The position numbers were made by a program, and so were the translations under genes. A stretch of DNA of 64,000 nucleotides from Flavobacterium beibuense. GTDB lineage: Bacteria; Bacteroidota; Bacteroidia; Flavobacteriales; Flavobacteriaceae. Below, in pieces: positions 26,020 to 33,388 of this stretch. The notes under the pieces are model-generated. The model made no database searches. It was not told where the DNA came from and saw only the letters and a list, made by a program, of their open reading frames with translations. How positions within the stretch are numbered: position 1 is the first letter of the stretch; every line of letters starts with the position of its first letter. The stretch covers positions 186,001 through 250,000 of the forward strand of contig NZ_JUIW01000005.1 of the NCBI RefSeq assembly GCF_004151245.1, in the 5' to 3' direction.

Positions 26020-26958
26020 TTAATTGTGTATATTTCTTTTTATAATGATTTGGTTTTTAGTTAAGTAATCTATTTTTACCTGTTTAAGGAAGGCAATGCT
26101 TTCAAGTATATTTTCCAGTTTCTCGTCTTTAAACTTGCCTGATATGGTAAGTTTTTCAAGGTCTTTATCTTCAAACTGAATTGTTACGTTGTACCAATTT
26201 TCCAGTATTTGTGCTGTTTCTCCAAGAGTGGTTTCTTTAAGCATTATGGTGTTTTGTGTCCATGCTATACCATCGTTGCTGTTTTCCTGAGAGAGTTTAA
26301 AATCTTTTTTCTCAGTGTATTCTGCCTGTTGGTTTTTAATCAGGTATACTTTTTTTCCTGTTGGGTCGGTAACCTGTACTTTTCCGGTAAGTACGCTCAC
26401 TTTGGTGTTAAGTGTATCGTAGGCATTAATGTTGAATGAAGTGCCCAATACTTTTACATCTACCGTGCCTGCTTTTACAATAAAGGGCTGCTGAGTGTTG
26501 CGGTGCACTTTAAAGTAAGCTTCTCCTTCAAGCATTACTTCCCTTGTTTTTCCAAATTCTTCAGGGTAGGTAATACTGCTGTTTGAGTTTAGTACTACTA
26601 TACTTCCGTCATGCAGTAGTACTTCCTTTTTTTCACCCTTAGCTGCAAGCTCTGTAATAGTTGGAGTTTCTTTTGTAAGTAAGTTGTATGATAAAGCAAG
26701 GGCGGCAATTATAAGTAGGGAAGCTGCTACTCTCATAGCCTGTTTCCATACCGGTAGTTTTTTTACCTTAGCTGTATTTGTTTGTGTGATTATGGTGTTG
26801 AAAATATAATCCCTTTTCTGGTCTAATAAATAATCGGGAATATCTTCTCCGGTTTCCTGTAAATTTTTAAAGTAAGCCTCAACTGTATTTCTTTCTTCTG
26901 CCGTACAGGTATCTGCGGCATATTTTTCTACTAACTGTATTAAATCTTCTTTCTTCAA
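26020..26958 (-). CDS. FecR family anti-sigma/sigma regulator
   Basis: A 312-residue inner-membrane regulator. The N-terminal cytoplasmic part (residues 1 to about 70) binds the ECF sigma factor, a single helix lies at about residues 74-90, then the periplasmic FecR domain (LHDGSIVVLNSNSSITYPEEFG, split at the Asn run, and REVMLEGEAYFKV), and a C-terminal DUF4974 domain (TLGETAQILENWYNVTI). It relays the signal from the SusC STN domain to the sigma factor. It starts 99 bp after the sigma gene. Confidence 0.94.
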   Translation of the reverse strand: MKKEDLIQLVEKYAADTCTAEERNTVEAYFKNLQETGEDIPDYLLDQKRDYIFNTIITQTNTAKVKKLPVWKQAMRVAASLLIIAALALSYNLLTKETPTITELAAKGEKKEVLLHDGSIVVLNSNSSITYPEEFGKTREVMLEGEAYFKVHRNTQQPFIVKAGTVDVKVLGTSFNINAYDTLNTKVSVLTGKVQVTDPTGKKVYLIKNQQAEYTEKKDFKLSQENSNDGIAWTQNTIMLKETTLGETAQILENWYNVTIQFEDKDLEKLTISGKFKDEKLENILESIAFLKQVKIDYLTKNQIIIKRNIHN

Positions 26959-27057
26959 AACTCTTGCTTTTACCCTTAAGTCACATTTTTTGGCAAGTAC
27001 AAGTAGTAGGAAAATTAGGTTTAATGTTTTCTTAAAAAACGGGATGCTGAGGTAACA

Positions 27058-27636
27058 TTAAAGAAACAATGAAATAACAATTATGGCGAGTTGATAATTG
27101 TCAAGATTGGTGCGAAGGTGTTTAATCGCATTGCTTATGTGCTTTTCTACCGTGTGGATTGAAAGATCAAGTTTTTTTGCGATTTCGCTATTGGTGTAGT
27201 TTTCAAAACGGCTTAGTAAAAATACCTCGCGACATTTTGGGGATAGTTTGTCTATCTCATTAAGTATACCCTGTTCAAATTCGCGATATTCAATATCATT
27301 AGCTGTTTTTGAAGGTTCGGCTATAGTAAGAAGAGCGTCCTCATGCTCCTGAGTGAATTTAAGGCTGCGTATGTGGTTTGCTATCCTGTATTTTACGGCT
27401 CTCATTAAATAGCCTTCAAGATTAAGGATAACCGTCTCTCCGGAATTGTTCCAAAGGCTTATAAAAATTTCCTGAACAATGTCCTGGCAAATTTCTTCTT
27501 CCCTGTAAATTTTATGGGCATAGTTATAAAGCTTTTTCCAGTAGCGGTCGAAAATTACGCCAAAAGCATCCTGACTTCCTTCTTTCAGGAGGTTTTGTAA
27601 TTCACTGTCTGATAACGAAGTAAGCTTTTTTCTCAT
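27058..27636 (-). CDS. ECF RNA polymerase sigma factor (Bacteroidota FecI-like family)
   Basis: A 192-residue sigma-70 family factor. Region 2 includes FDRYWKKLYNYAHKIY and DIVQEIFISLWNNS; region 4 is the helix-turn-helix NSEIAKKLDLSIHTVEKHISNAI near residues 145-168. The extreme C-terminus is hydrophobic (LAIIVISLFL), as in many Bacteroidota ECF factors paired with FecR. It should drive the fecR-susC-susD-phosphoesterase block. A 12-bp inverted repeat flanks its upstream region, one arm only 4 nt from the ATG. Confidence 0.94.
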   Translation of the reverse strand: MRKKLTSLSDSELQNLLKEGSQDAFGVIFDRYWKKLYNYAHKIYREEEICQDIVQEIFISLWNNSGETVILNLEGYLMRAVKYRIANHIRSLKFTQEHEDALLTIAEPSKTANDIEYREFEQGILNEIDKLSPKCREVFLLSRFENYTNSEIAKKLDLSIHTVEKHISNAIKHLRTNLDNYQLAIIVISLFL

Positions 27637-27639
27637 GAT

Positions 27640-27742
27640 AAAAACAGCATAGGCAAATGAATAACAATACTTTAAAAACTCCCAGTAACTTATTTTAAGT
27701 TTATGTTATGGTAAGTTTAAATTGGTATTGTATGCTGTTTTT
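27640..27742. repeat. 12-bp perfect inverted repeat flanking the sigma-gene promoter region
   Basis: AAAAACAGCATA at 27640-27651 and TATGCTGTTTTT at 27731-27742, 79 bp apart. On the minus strand the second arm overlaps the ribosome-binding region of the ECF sigma gene. A box TTCATTTG (minus, 27653-27660; one mismatch to TAnnTTTG) lies between them. Confidence 0.6.
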
Positions 27743-27754
27743 AAAAACTGAAGT

Positions 27755-28846
27755 CTAAAACATGAAAGTAAGTAGTGAATGCTGGCTGGCGGTATGCAAA
27801 TCCCTCCACACGCGGTTAAGTTCCGATTGTGTTTTGGCTGCTTCCAGCCCGCAGTATGGGTAAAGTGTATCGGTTATCTTTCGGGCGTTATGTGCAAGTG
27901 TTCGGCTATAATGAGTAACGGCTTGCAACAGCTCGTCAGAAACACTATCGTTTTTAATATAGCTCTCCCAAGACTCGTTTACAGCGGTATAAAACTGTTC
28001 GCGATTGGTTAAAAGCAGCTCTTTCTCGCTGTGAAACTCCTTTTCAAAAAAAGCTTTTTGGTCTTCAGTAAACCTTTCAATGCCCGATCTGTTGTAAAAC
28101 AAATCTTCAACCAGTTCGGTAAAATGCAGTGCCATACCCAAAAAGTTTATAGCCAGTGTGGCTTCTGCCAATTGCAGAAACGGATAGTTAAGATAAGGAG
28201 CTTCTGCTTTAAGGCTTCTGTTTATAGTAAAGCTTCTTGATGCCGGGACTTCAATATTGGTAACGGTAAAGCTATGACTCCCCGATGCTACCATACCCAT
28301 AGAGGGCCAGTTTGGTATAATGGTTACATCTTTTTTGTCGAGTAAAAAGGAAAGTATAAGTTCTTCTTTATTTTCATCTAAAACCGCTGAGCCGTCACTG
28401 TTTTTTACAGGGCAGTTCATGGTAAAGTGAGTGGCGTGAAGAGCCCCGCTGGCATATTTCCAGTTTCCGTTTATAAGATAACCGTTTGGGGTTTGTGTGG
28501 CTGTGCCTGTAGCTGCCCCGCTGCCTGCCAGGCAGGCTTTAGGATTGCTGAAAATCTCTTTAGCCAGTTCTATATCTAAAAAAGCGGCAAACCATGCTGC
28601 TCCGCTGCATAAGGTAACAGTCCAGCCTGTACTTCCGTCGGCTTTGGCAATCTGTTCTTCCAGTAAAAGTATTTCAGGTAATGGTTTTTCAAGTCCTCCA
28701 TAGGCTTTAGGGACGTAAATATTAAACCAGTTTTGGGAATAGATGAGGTTAAGTATTTCCGAATGCAGTCTTCCGTCTTTTTCCGACTGTGCCGCATGTT
28801 GTTTAATTGTTTTTATCCAGGAATCCTTAAACTCAAAATTAGACAT
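27755..28846 (-). CDS. Acyl-CoA dehydrogenase-like flavoprotein
   Basis: A 363-residue protein with the acyl-CoA dehydrogenase/flavin monooxygenase fold. The N-terminal helical domain includes YVPKAYGGLEKPLPEILLLEEQIAKADGS, split by the Gly turn; the middle strand domain includes GYLINGNWKYASGALHATHFT; the C-terminus is a helical bundle. I see no unmistakable catalytic glutamate, so it may instead be a flavin-dependent monooxygenase of the HpaB/DszC group. Start ATG 28846 was chosen because a TACTTTTG box ends 26 nt upstream; the TTG at 28870 falls at the expected transcription start. Function in this locus is unknown. Confidence 0.75.
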   Translation of the reverse strand: MSNFEFKDSWIKTIKQHAAQSEKDGRLHSEILNLIYSQNWFNIYVPKAYGGLEKPLPEILLLEEQIAKADGSTGWTVTLCSGAAWFAAFLDIELAKEIFSNPKACLAGSGAATGTATQTPNGYLINGNWKYASGALHATHFTMNCPVKNSDGSAVLDENKEELILSFLLDKKDVTIIPNWPSMGMVASGSHSFTVTNIEVPASRSFTINRSLKAEAPYLNYPFLQLAEATLAINFLGMALHFTELVEDLFYNRSGIERFTEDQKAFFEKEFHSEKELLLTNREQFYTAVNESWESYIKNDSVSDELLQAVTHYSRTLAHNARKITDTLYPYCGLEAAKTQSELNRVWRDLHTASQHSLLTFMF

Positions 28847-28872
28847 GTTTACTTTTTTTAGCTGATGCAAGG

Positions 28873-28880
28873 CAAAAGTA
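28873..28880 (-). promoter_or_regulatory. -7 box of the acyl-CoA dehydrogenase-like gene
   Basis: Minus-strand TACTTTTG fits TAnnTTTG, 26 nt before the ATG at 28846. Confidence 0.55.
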
Positions 28881-28905
28881 AAAAACGCAGCTTTAATATG
28901 TGTGG

Positions 28906-30093
28906 TTAAAAAGAAAAATCAAGCTGAAGCCTAAAGCGCCAGCCACCCTCATAAGGTAAGGATCTGTCCTGATAGCTAAAGTAGCTTCCTTCGCATGTTA
29001 GTTTGCATTTATGTCCGTGAAAAAACCAGTTGCAGGCAATAGAGGTTTCCGTTTGCAGGTTTTCAGGTAAATCTGTGTCAGGTTTAAACTCAGCATATCG
29101 CGCAGCTATTTCCATTTTTTTAGGAAACCAGTCAAAAAGATAATGGAAAAAATAGCCTCCCTGTACATAATAGCCCCTAAGCTGTGTTGTAGCATTACCA
29201 TTAAGTTTGTCTATTATGTCTTTATGATGCCATTCGGTTTGTGCACTAAACCCTTTATATAAAAAAGCGCTTTCCAAATTGGTTTGATTAACCCTGTATT
29301 GCCCGGGTTCCCCATCTTCAAAACTGGTAAGATAGCCGCCTCCTGCCTGAGAGAATCGGGTATAAGGACTTTGATTTGTTGCTACGGCAAAAGCTACATA
29401 AGCAGCAGGTTTTTCATGAAACTCCAAATCGCTGCCTTCAAAACCAACTTCCCTGCCTAAAAAGTTCCATTGTGCCCTGCCAAAATACATAATGTTATTG
29501 TCGTCGTTAGTGGTACTTCCCCTGCCTGTACCGGTTAAAGTGGCAGCCCAGTAATTAAAGTCGAGTATCCCTTTGCCTTTAAGGTGGCCGTATACTTCCA
29601 ATCCCTGTTGCCTGTCTAAAGTAAATTCCCTGTTTATAAGCGACCGGTCTACCATTTGCTGTTCGCCACTGCTTATAAAACGCTCACGGGTAAACTCCAC
29701 TTTCCATTGCCCTGCTTTGAAGCTGAGAAATTCCCATTTTTCAAGCATTATCCTAAAATCCAAAAGATTACTTTGTGATAATTCGTATTCAAAATAGTAT
29801 TTAAGCCAGGGTTCATAGGCATGACCGCCTATTTTTAATCGGGCCCTGTTTATTTTGAAAGCAGTTTTATTTTCGGTTAGGTAATCGTCATAAGTTACCG
29901 GGTCCTGATCGCCCGGAGTGGAAAGTCTTAGCTGTAGCCTTCCCTGAATTTGCAGTAAAAATTTATTATCGCTGGTATTAAACTCAAAACCCTTGTGGCC
30001 ATATCGCACTTTTACAAATGTAGTATCCTCACTGCTTTGTGAAAATGCCGAAACAACAACAAAGAAAAGTAATAGGGATAATGTTTTTTTCAT
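28906..30093 (-). CDS. Outer-membrane porin (OprO/OprP-like)
   Basis: A 395-residue outer-membrane beta-barrel with a signal peptide (about residues 1-18, ending SAFSQ). Alternating strand pattern, KINRARLKIGGHAYEPWLKYYFEYEL near residue 75 (in two parts around the Gly pair) and a C-terminal GGWRFRLQLDFSF resemble phosphate-selective porin O/P family members that are common in flavobacteria. Selectivity cannot be read from the sequence. ATG at 30093 is preferred to a TTG two codons upstream. A terminator separates it from the DoxX-like gene. Confidence 0.82.
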   Translation of the reverse strand: MKKTLSLLLFFVVVSAFSQSSEDTTFVKVRYGHKGFEFNTSDNKFLLQIQGRLQLRLSTPGDQDPVTYDDYLTENKTAFKINRARLKIGGHAYEPWLKYYFEYELSQSNLLDFRIMLEKWEFLSFKAGQWKVEFTRERFISSGEQQMVDRSLINREFTLDRQQGLEVYGHLKGKGILDFNYWAATLTGTGRGSTTNDDNNIMYFGRAQWNFLGREVGFEGSDLEFHEKPAAYVAFAVATNQSPYTRFSQAGGGYLTSFEDGEPGQYRVNQTNLESAFLYKGFSAQTEWHHKDIIDKLNGNATTQLRGYYVQGGYFFHYLFDWFPKKMEIAARYAEFKPDTDLPENLQTETSIACNWFFHGHKCKLTCEGSYFSYQDRSLPYEGGWRFRLQLDFSF

Positions 30094-30155
30094 GTGCAAG
30101 GTTGGTTTTCAGCTGATTGTATTAAAATTACGAAAAAAACATTTACAGGTAGAAT

Positions 30156-30185
30156 AAAAAAGCCCCGCATTAGCAGGGCTTTTTA
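30156..30185. terminator. Hairpin terminator between DoxX-like and porin genes
   Basis: AAAAAGCCC / GGGCTTTTT plus an inner GC/GC pair around an ATTA loop; symmetrical, so it can act on the minus-strand DoxX-like transcript. Confidence 0.8.
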
Positions 30186-30199
30186 AAGTATGTTTTTAA

Positions 30200-31459
30200 T
30201 TATCTGTTATCTGGGTATTCGTTTACCCAATTAAAACCTTTACTGATTAGTGGGAAATCTTTTTCATCACTACGACGTGTATTCAATTTAATAGTGTCGT
30301 TTTTAAAAATACCTTCAAAAGTATAATGTATGCTGTCGGTTTTATAATATTTTAACCTGCCTACTTCCGTAGAGTCGCTATAACTAAAAAAGGAAATTTC
30401 TTTTTTAAGGGTGTCGGTTTCTGCACGATAACGTAAAAGATGCCCCCAGTTAGATGAATTCATTTTAAAGATATTTACACCATCGCCTTTTTCAAAGACT
30501 ATATTTTTCCATCTATTGGTGTCTGTAAGAGTAGGTGGCAGGGTGTCATTATTCATTATAAAATCCTCTGCTTCATAAATGCCATACATGGCAGGTTTAG
30601 GACATGCATCACCATACTCCATCTTTTGAGATCTGAGTCCATTATATATCATAAAACCTGAAGCTGCGATTATAGCTACTCCTTTTACGATTTGAGTAAT
30701 AAGGTTGGCTTTTTTTGACTTAAAAGGCTGGCGGTTAAGTTGTGTACCTACCGGTTTGTTAAATATAAATACATTTAGGAGTCTTTTATAATCAAGGCCA
30801 ATAAGAAAAGCGGCAAGCAGCATAAGCTGGAATGAGAAAAGCTTAACAGGGACGTCATAAGACATGTTTATTAAAAACACATTAAGCATAACGCCAAAAC
30901 ATACTATAGCTCCCAGAGTTCTGGTTTTTCGGTACATTAAAAGCAATCCGCCTATAACCTCGCATAAGCCTGAAAATATTGTATAAGTATCGGAGAATCC
31001 CATAAAGGTCCAGGCCAGGCCCATCGGTGTTTTATTTCCTAACGGCAGCATTAGTGAGGTTAGCGAAGGATATGTGAACTGGGTTTTGATAACTTTAGAG
31101 AAGCCGTATACCAACATAAACATGCCTAAGTAATAGCGGACATAAGTTTCCTGCCAGTATAGTATAAGCTTGTATTCTTTGTTTTTTCTGTCAATAAGGC
31201 TCCATAAACAAGCTGCTGCAAGAGCTGTTGTGAGAGAAAAAATCAATTTATAATAGTCATATAGTGTGTCTCCGCTTCCACTTGGGTGGTAAGTGATTTC
31301 AGAGTCAAAAAGAAGATTCAGCAGTTTACTTACAATAGTAAACAAAATATTCCCTATCGCAGGAAATATTGAAAGTGCACAAAAAACAAAAAAATACCGG
31401 AAAAGGAATTTAGTAATACCATTCCATGGCGTTGCGGTTAAGGTGTTGGTTTGATTCAT
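30200..31459 (-). CDS. DoxX-like membrane protein with C-terminal soluble domain
   Basis: A 419-residue protein: about seven to eight helices in residues 15-285 (including YYLGMFMLVYGFSKVIKTQF and a DoxX-like GLCEVIGGLLLMYRKTRTLGA), then a soluble C-terminal domain of about 130 residues ending GFNWVNEYPDNR. The ending matches a recurrent C-terminal signature (GFxWINEYPxNR) I know from Bacteroidota DoxX-like proteins. Function unknown; DoxX proteins are linked to redox or thiosulfate metabolism in other lineages, which need not apply here. Single gene, with terminator downstream. Confidence 0.75.
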   Translation of the reverse strand: MNQTNTLTATPWNGITKFLFRYFFVFCALSIFPAIGNILFTIVSKLLNLLFDSEITYHPSGSGDTLYDYYKLIFSLTTALAAACLWSLIDRKNKEYKLILYWQETYVRYYLGMFMLVYGFSKVIKTQFTYPSLTSLMLPLGNKTPMGLAWTFMGFSDTYTIFSGLCEVIGGLLLMYRKTRTLGAIVCFGVMLNVFLINMSYDVPVKLFSFQLMLLAAFLIGLDYKRLLNVFIFNKPVGTQLNRQPFKSKKANLITQIVKGVAIIAASGFMIYNGLRSQKMEYGDACPKPAMYGIYEAEDFIMNNDTLPPTLTDTNRWKNIVFEKGDGVNIFKMNSSNWGHLLRYRAETDTLKKEISFFSYSDSTEVGRLKYYKTDSIHYTFEGIFKNDTIKLNTRRSDEKDFPLISKGFNWVNEYPDNR

Positions 31460-31788
31460 TACAGTTGATTTGATTTTGAAACAAATAACGCTGGGATAAT
31501 AAAAATGTTGTAGGCTTTTTCCTGTATATTAATAGGAGAGGCAGGTAGTAAAAAAGTGTATCTGTCTTAAAGTATGATGTTTTAGAGGTATAATCTGTTA
31601 AAAACAGGAGTAATTAAACGGTTTTGCCTATATATTCCTGTAATATGGTGTATTTGATATTATTATGCCTACCTTTACCACAATTGGTTTTCTGCCAAGC
31701 TTTCTCTGATCTGCAATTTGTTCCCATCTTTCTCTTCAGTCGAGGTGTTTCAGTTACCTCTTTTTTTTTAATTTAAACAAATTATACT
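31460..31788 (+). promoter_or_regulatory. Long leader region of the RRM gene
   Basis: 329 bp without a gene. A -7-like box TACCTTTA lies at 31670-31677 (one mismatch to TAnnTTTG), then a pyrimidine-rich leader of roughly 100 nt that ends in a terminator-like hairpin. A small CTGTT-AAA-AACAG hairpin sits near 31595-31607. Confidence 0.4.
31742..31769 (+). terminator. Attenuator-like hairpin in the RRM leader
   Basis: GAGGT (31742-31746) / ACCTC (31756-31760), extended by one G-U pair, then nine T. It ends 19 nt before the ATG at 31789, so readthrough or refolding would be needed for expression. Confidence 0.6.
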
Positions 31789-32073
31789 ATGAACATTTAT
31801 GTAGGGAATCTGAGTCAGCAGACTTCGGAAGCCAAATTACGTGACCTATTCGCAACTTATGGCGAGGTCGAAACTGTAAAAATTATTACAGACAATATTA
31901 CTAATATCTCTAAAGGCTTCGGTTTTGTGGAAATGAACAATAAGCAGGATGGTATAAAGGCCATTCAGGAGCTTAATGAAAGTGCTGTGGATTCTAATTC
32001 TATCGTTGTGAACGAAGCCCGCCCTAAGTCAGCTCAGCCGGGAGCTTTTAAATTCAATAATAAAAAATATTAA
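31789..32073 (+). CDS. RRM-domain RNA-binding protein
   Basis: A 94-residue protein that is essentially one RNA-recognition motif: RNP2 is IYVGNL at residues 2-7, RNP1 is KGFGFVEM at about residues 42-49, with the usual beta-alpha-beta-beta-alpha-beta order. The tail (residues 75-94) is basic and low-complexity. Short RRM proteins of this kind occur in cyanobacteria and Bacteroidota, and several are cold-induced RNA chaperones. The attenuator-like hairpin just before its start suggests regulated expression, perhaps autoregulation. Confidence 0.92.
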   Translation: MNIYVGNLSQQTSEAKLRDLFATYGEVETVKIITDNITNISKGFGFVEMNNKQDGIKAIQELNESAVDSNSIVVNEARPKSAQPGAFKFNNKKY

Positions 32074-32186
32074 GGAATTATATTTTAAAGACTAAGAGTG
32101 GCTTATTAGGCCATTCTTAGTTTTTTATACTAGTGAACGAATGCTTCAAAAGAAGCATTTTAATTTTAATCAAACATTATATATTT

Positions 32187-32417
32187 ATGCCAGACTCATT
32201 TACAAAAAAAGAAAACATAAAAAAGAAAGCAAAAAAGAAAAAGGAAAAGGAATTAAAGAGGGAGGACAGGAAAACGAATAACAATAAAGGAAAGAGCCTC
32301 GAAGATATGTTTGTCTATGTAGATGAAAAGGGACAGTTAACATCTACACCTCCTGAAGTAAGGATTGAGGGTAAAGATGAAAAACGAAGTGAAACTTTTA
32401 AAAAGAGATGGAAATAA
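32187..32417 (+). CDS. Small basic protein, cold-shock-associated type
   Basis: A 76-residue, very Lys/Glu-rich protein: MPDSFTKKENIKKKAKKKKE at the start, then KTNNNKGKSLEDMFVYVDEKGQL and STPPEVR. The GKSLEDMxxYVDExGxxxSTPP pattern resembles the N-terminal region of flavobacterial cold-shock-domain proteins that I remember, but here no cold-shock domain follows. Start ATG 32187 was chosen over an ATG at 32133 because of family-like N-terminus. Possibly an RNA-binding accessory protein; located after the RRM gene and before a shared terminator. Confidence 0.65.
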   Translation: MPDSFTKKENIKKKAKKKKEKELKREDRKTNNNKGKSLEDMFVYVDEKGQLTSTPPEVRIEGKDEKRSETFKKRWK

Positions 32418-32440
32418 AAGCTATCTATTCTTGAAAAAGA

Positions 32441-32477
32441 AAAAGCCGGTTTACATTTTGTAAACCGGCTTTTTTTG
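32441..32477. terminator. Bidirectional terminator before tRNA-Phe
   Basis: Perfect stem of at least 13 bp (AAAGCCGGTTTAC / GTAAACCGGCTTT) with a 5-nt loop and flanking A- and T-runs; it ends both the small basic protein gene and the minus-strand tRNA. Confidence 0.9.
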
Positions 32478-32481
32478 TTTG

Positions 32482-32554
32482 TGGTACCTCCAGGAATCGA
32501 ACCAGGGACACATGGATTTTCAGTCCATTGCTCTACCAACTGAGCTAAGGTACC
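32482..32554 (-). tRNA. tRNA-Phe (GAA anticodon)
   Basis: A 73-nt cloverleaf on the minus strand: acceptor GGTACCT / AGGTACC, D-arm GCTC..GAGC, anticodon loop CTGAAAA with anticodon GAA, T-arm CCTGG-TTCGATTC-CCAGG and discriminator A. The terminal CCA is not encoded (the genome continues with CAAAC). Its own -7 box is at 32571-32578. Confidence 0.97.
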
Positions 32555-32570
32555 GTTGTCATTGCGGGTG

Positions 32571-32578
32571 CAAATATA
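32571..32578 (-). promoter_or_regulatory. -7 box of tRNA-Phe
   Basis: Minus-strand TATATTTG fits TAnnTTTG, 16 nt before the mature tRNA 5' end. Confidence 0.6.
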
Positions 32579-32626
32579 GAACCATTTTTATATTATCCAA
32601 AACAAAAATCAAAAAAAATCAATTTG

Positions 32627-32634
32627 TATCTTTG
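32627..32634 (+). promoter_or_regulatory. -7 box of the coaX operon
   Basis: TATCTTTG fits TAnnTTTG, 19 nt before the ATG at 32654. It also excludes the upstream TTG at 32624 as the start. Confidence 0.7.
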
Positions 32635-32653
32635 CCCTACTAACAAAAGGAAA

Positions 32654-33388
32654 ATGCTTTTAGCTGTAGATATAGGTAATACAAAAATTAAAGCTGCTGT
32701 GTTTGAGGTAAATGCCTTGAAAGAGAAATTTGTTTTTGAAAAAAACGAGGCCGAAAAAAAAATTAAAAAAATTTTTGAGCAGCATCAAAAAATCGTGTCG
32801 GTTATCCTTTCTTCGGTAGGAAATCGCGAAAAAGAAATTGTAGCAGAGCTTAAAAAATATGCTCCGGTAACGGTAATTGACCATGAATTTTCTTTTCCGT
32901 TCATAAATAAATATGCGACTCCGGCTACTTTAGGCGTAGACAGGATGGTTTTGGCTGCAGGCGCGGTGCTTCAGTTTCCTGAACAAAACAGGCTCGTACT
33001 CGATGCAGGTACATGCATAACCTACGACTTTGTAGACAGAAATAACCATTATTTGGGTGGAGCTATCTCTCCGGGTTTACAGATGAGGTATGATGCCATG
33101 CATAATTTTACCGCAAAACTTCCGTTGTTATATCCGGAAACACCGTCAACATATATAGGCGACTCTACTAATTCTTCGTTACATTCGGGTGCTGTAAACG
33201 GCTTTGTGTATGAAATTGAAGGGTTTATAAAGGAATATAGTAGGGACTATGAAGATTTAACGGTTATATTAACAGGAGGAGACGCTGAATTTTTGGCTAA
33301 AAGATTAAAAAACACCATATTTGCCAATTCAAATTTTCTGCTGGAAAGTTTGAACAATTTATATATATATAAAATCAAAAATGATTAA
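32654..33388 (+). CDS. coaX: Type III pantothenate kinase
   Basis: A 244-residue ASKHA-fold kinase catalysing the first step of coenzyme A synthesis. It carries the phosphate-binding LLAVDIGNTKIKAAVF at the N-terminus, TPATLGVDRMV and LVLDAGTCITYDFVD in the middle and GGAISPGLQMRYDAM. The ATG at 32654 lies after the promoter. Length is normal. It overlaps the next gene by 8 bp, so the pantothenate kinase gene heads a long envelope operon (barrel protein, TPR protein, lptC, hemolysin family, PpiD). Confidence 0.96.
   Translation: MLLAVDIGNTKIKAAVFEVNALKEKFVFEKNEAEKKIKKIFEQHQKIVSVILSSVGNREKEIVAELKKYAPVTVIDHEFSFPFINKYATPATLGVDRMVLAAGAVLQFPEQNRLVLDAGTCITYDFVDRNNHYLGGAISPGLQMRYDAMHNFTAKLPLLYPETPSTYIGDSTNSSLHSGAVNGFVYEIEGFIKEYSRDYEDLTVILTGGDAEFLAKRLKNTIFANSNFLLESLNNLYIYKIKND

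Noticed and set aside
18532..27636. Polysaccharide utilisation locus
   Set aside because: No glycoside hydrolase, lyase or carbohydrate esterase is present; the enzymes are phosphoesterases.
32315..32539. 74-codon minus-strand frame across the tRNA-Phe gene
   Set aside because: It reads through the tRNA and the terminator; the typical VPGSIPGGTT translation of a tRNA T-arm shows it is spurious.
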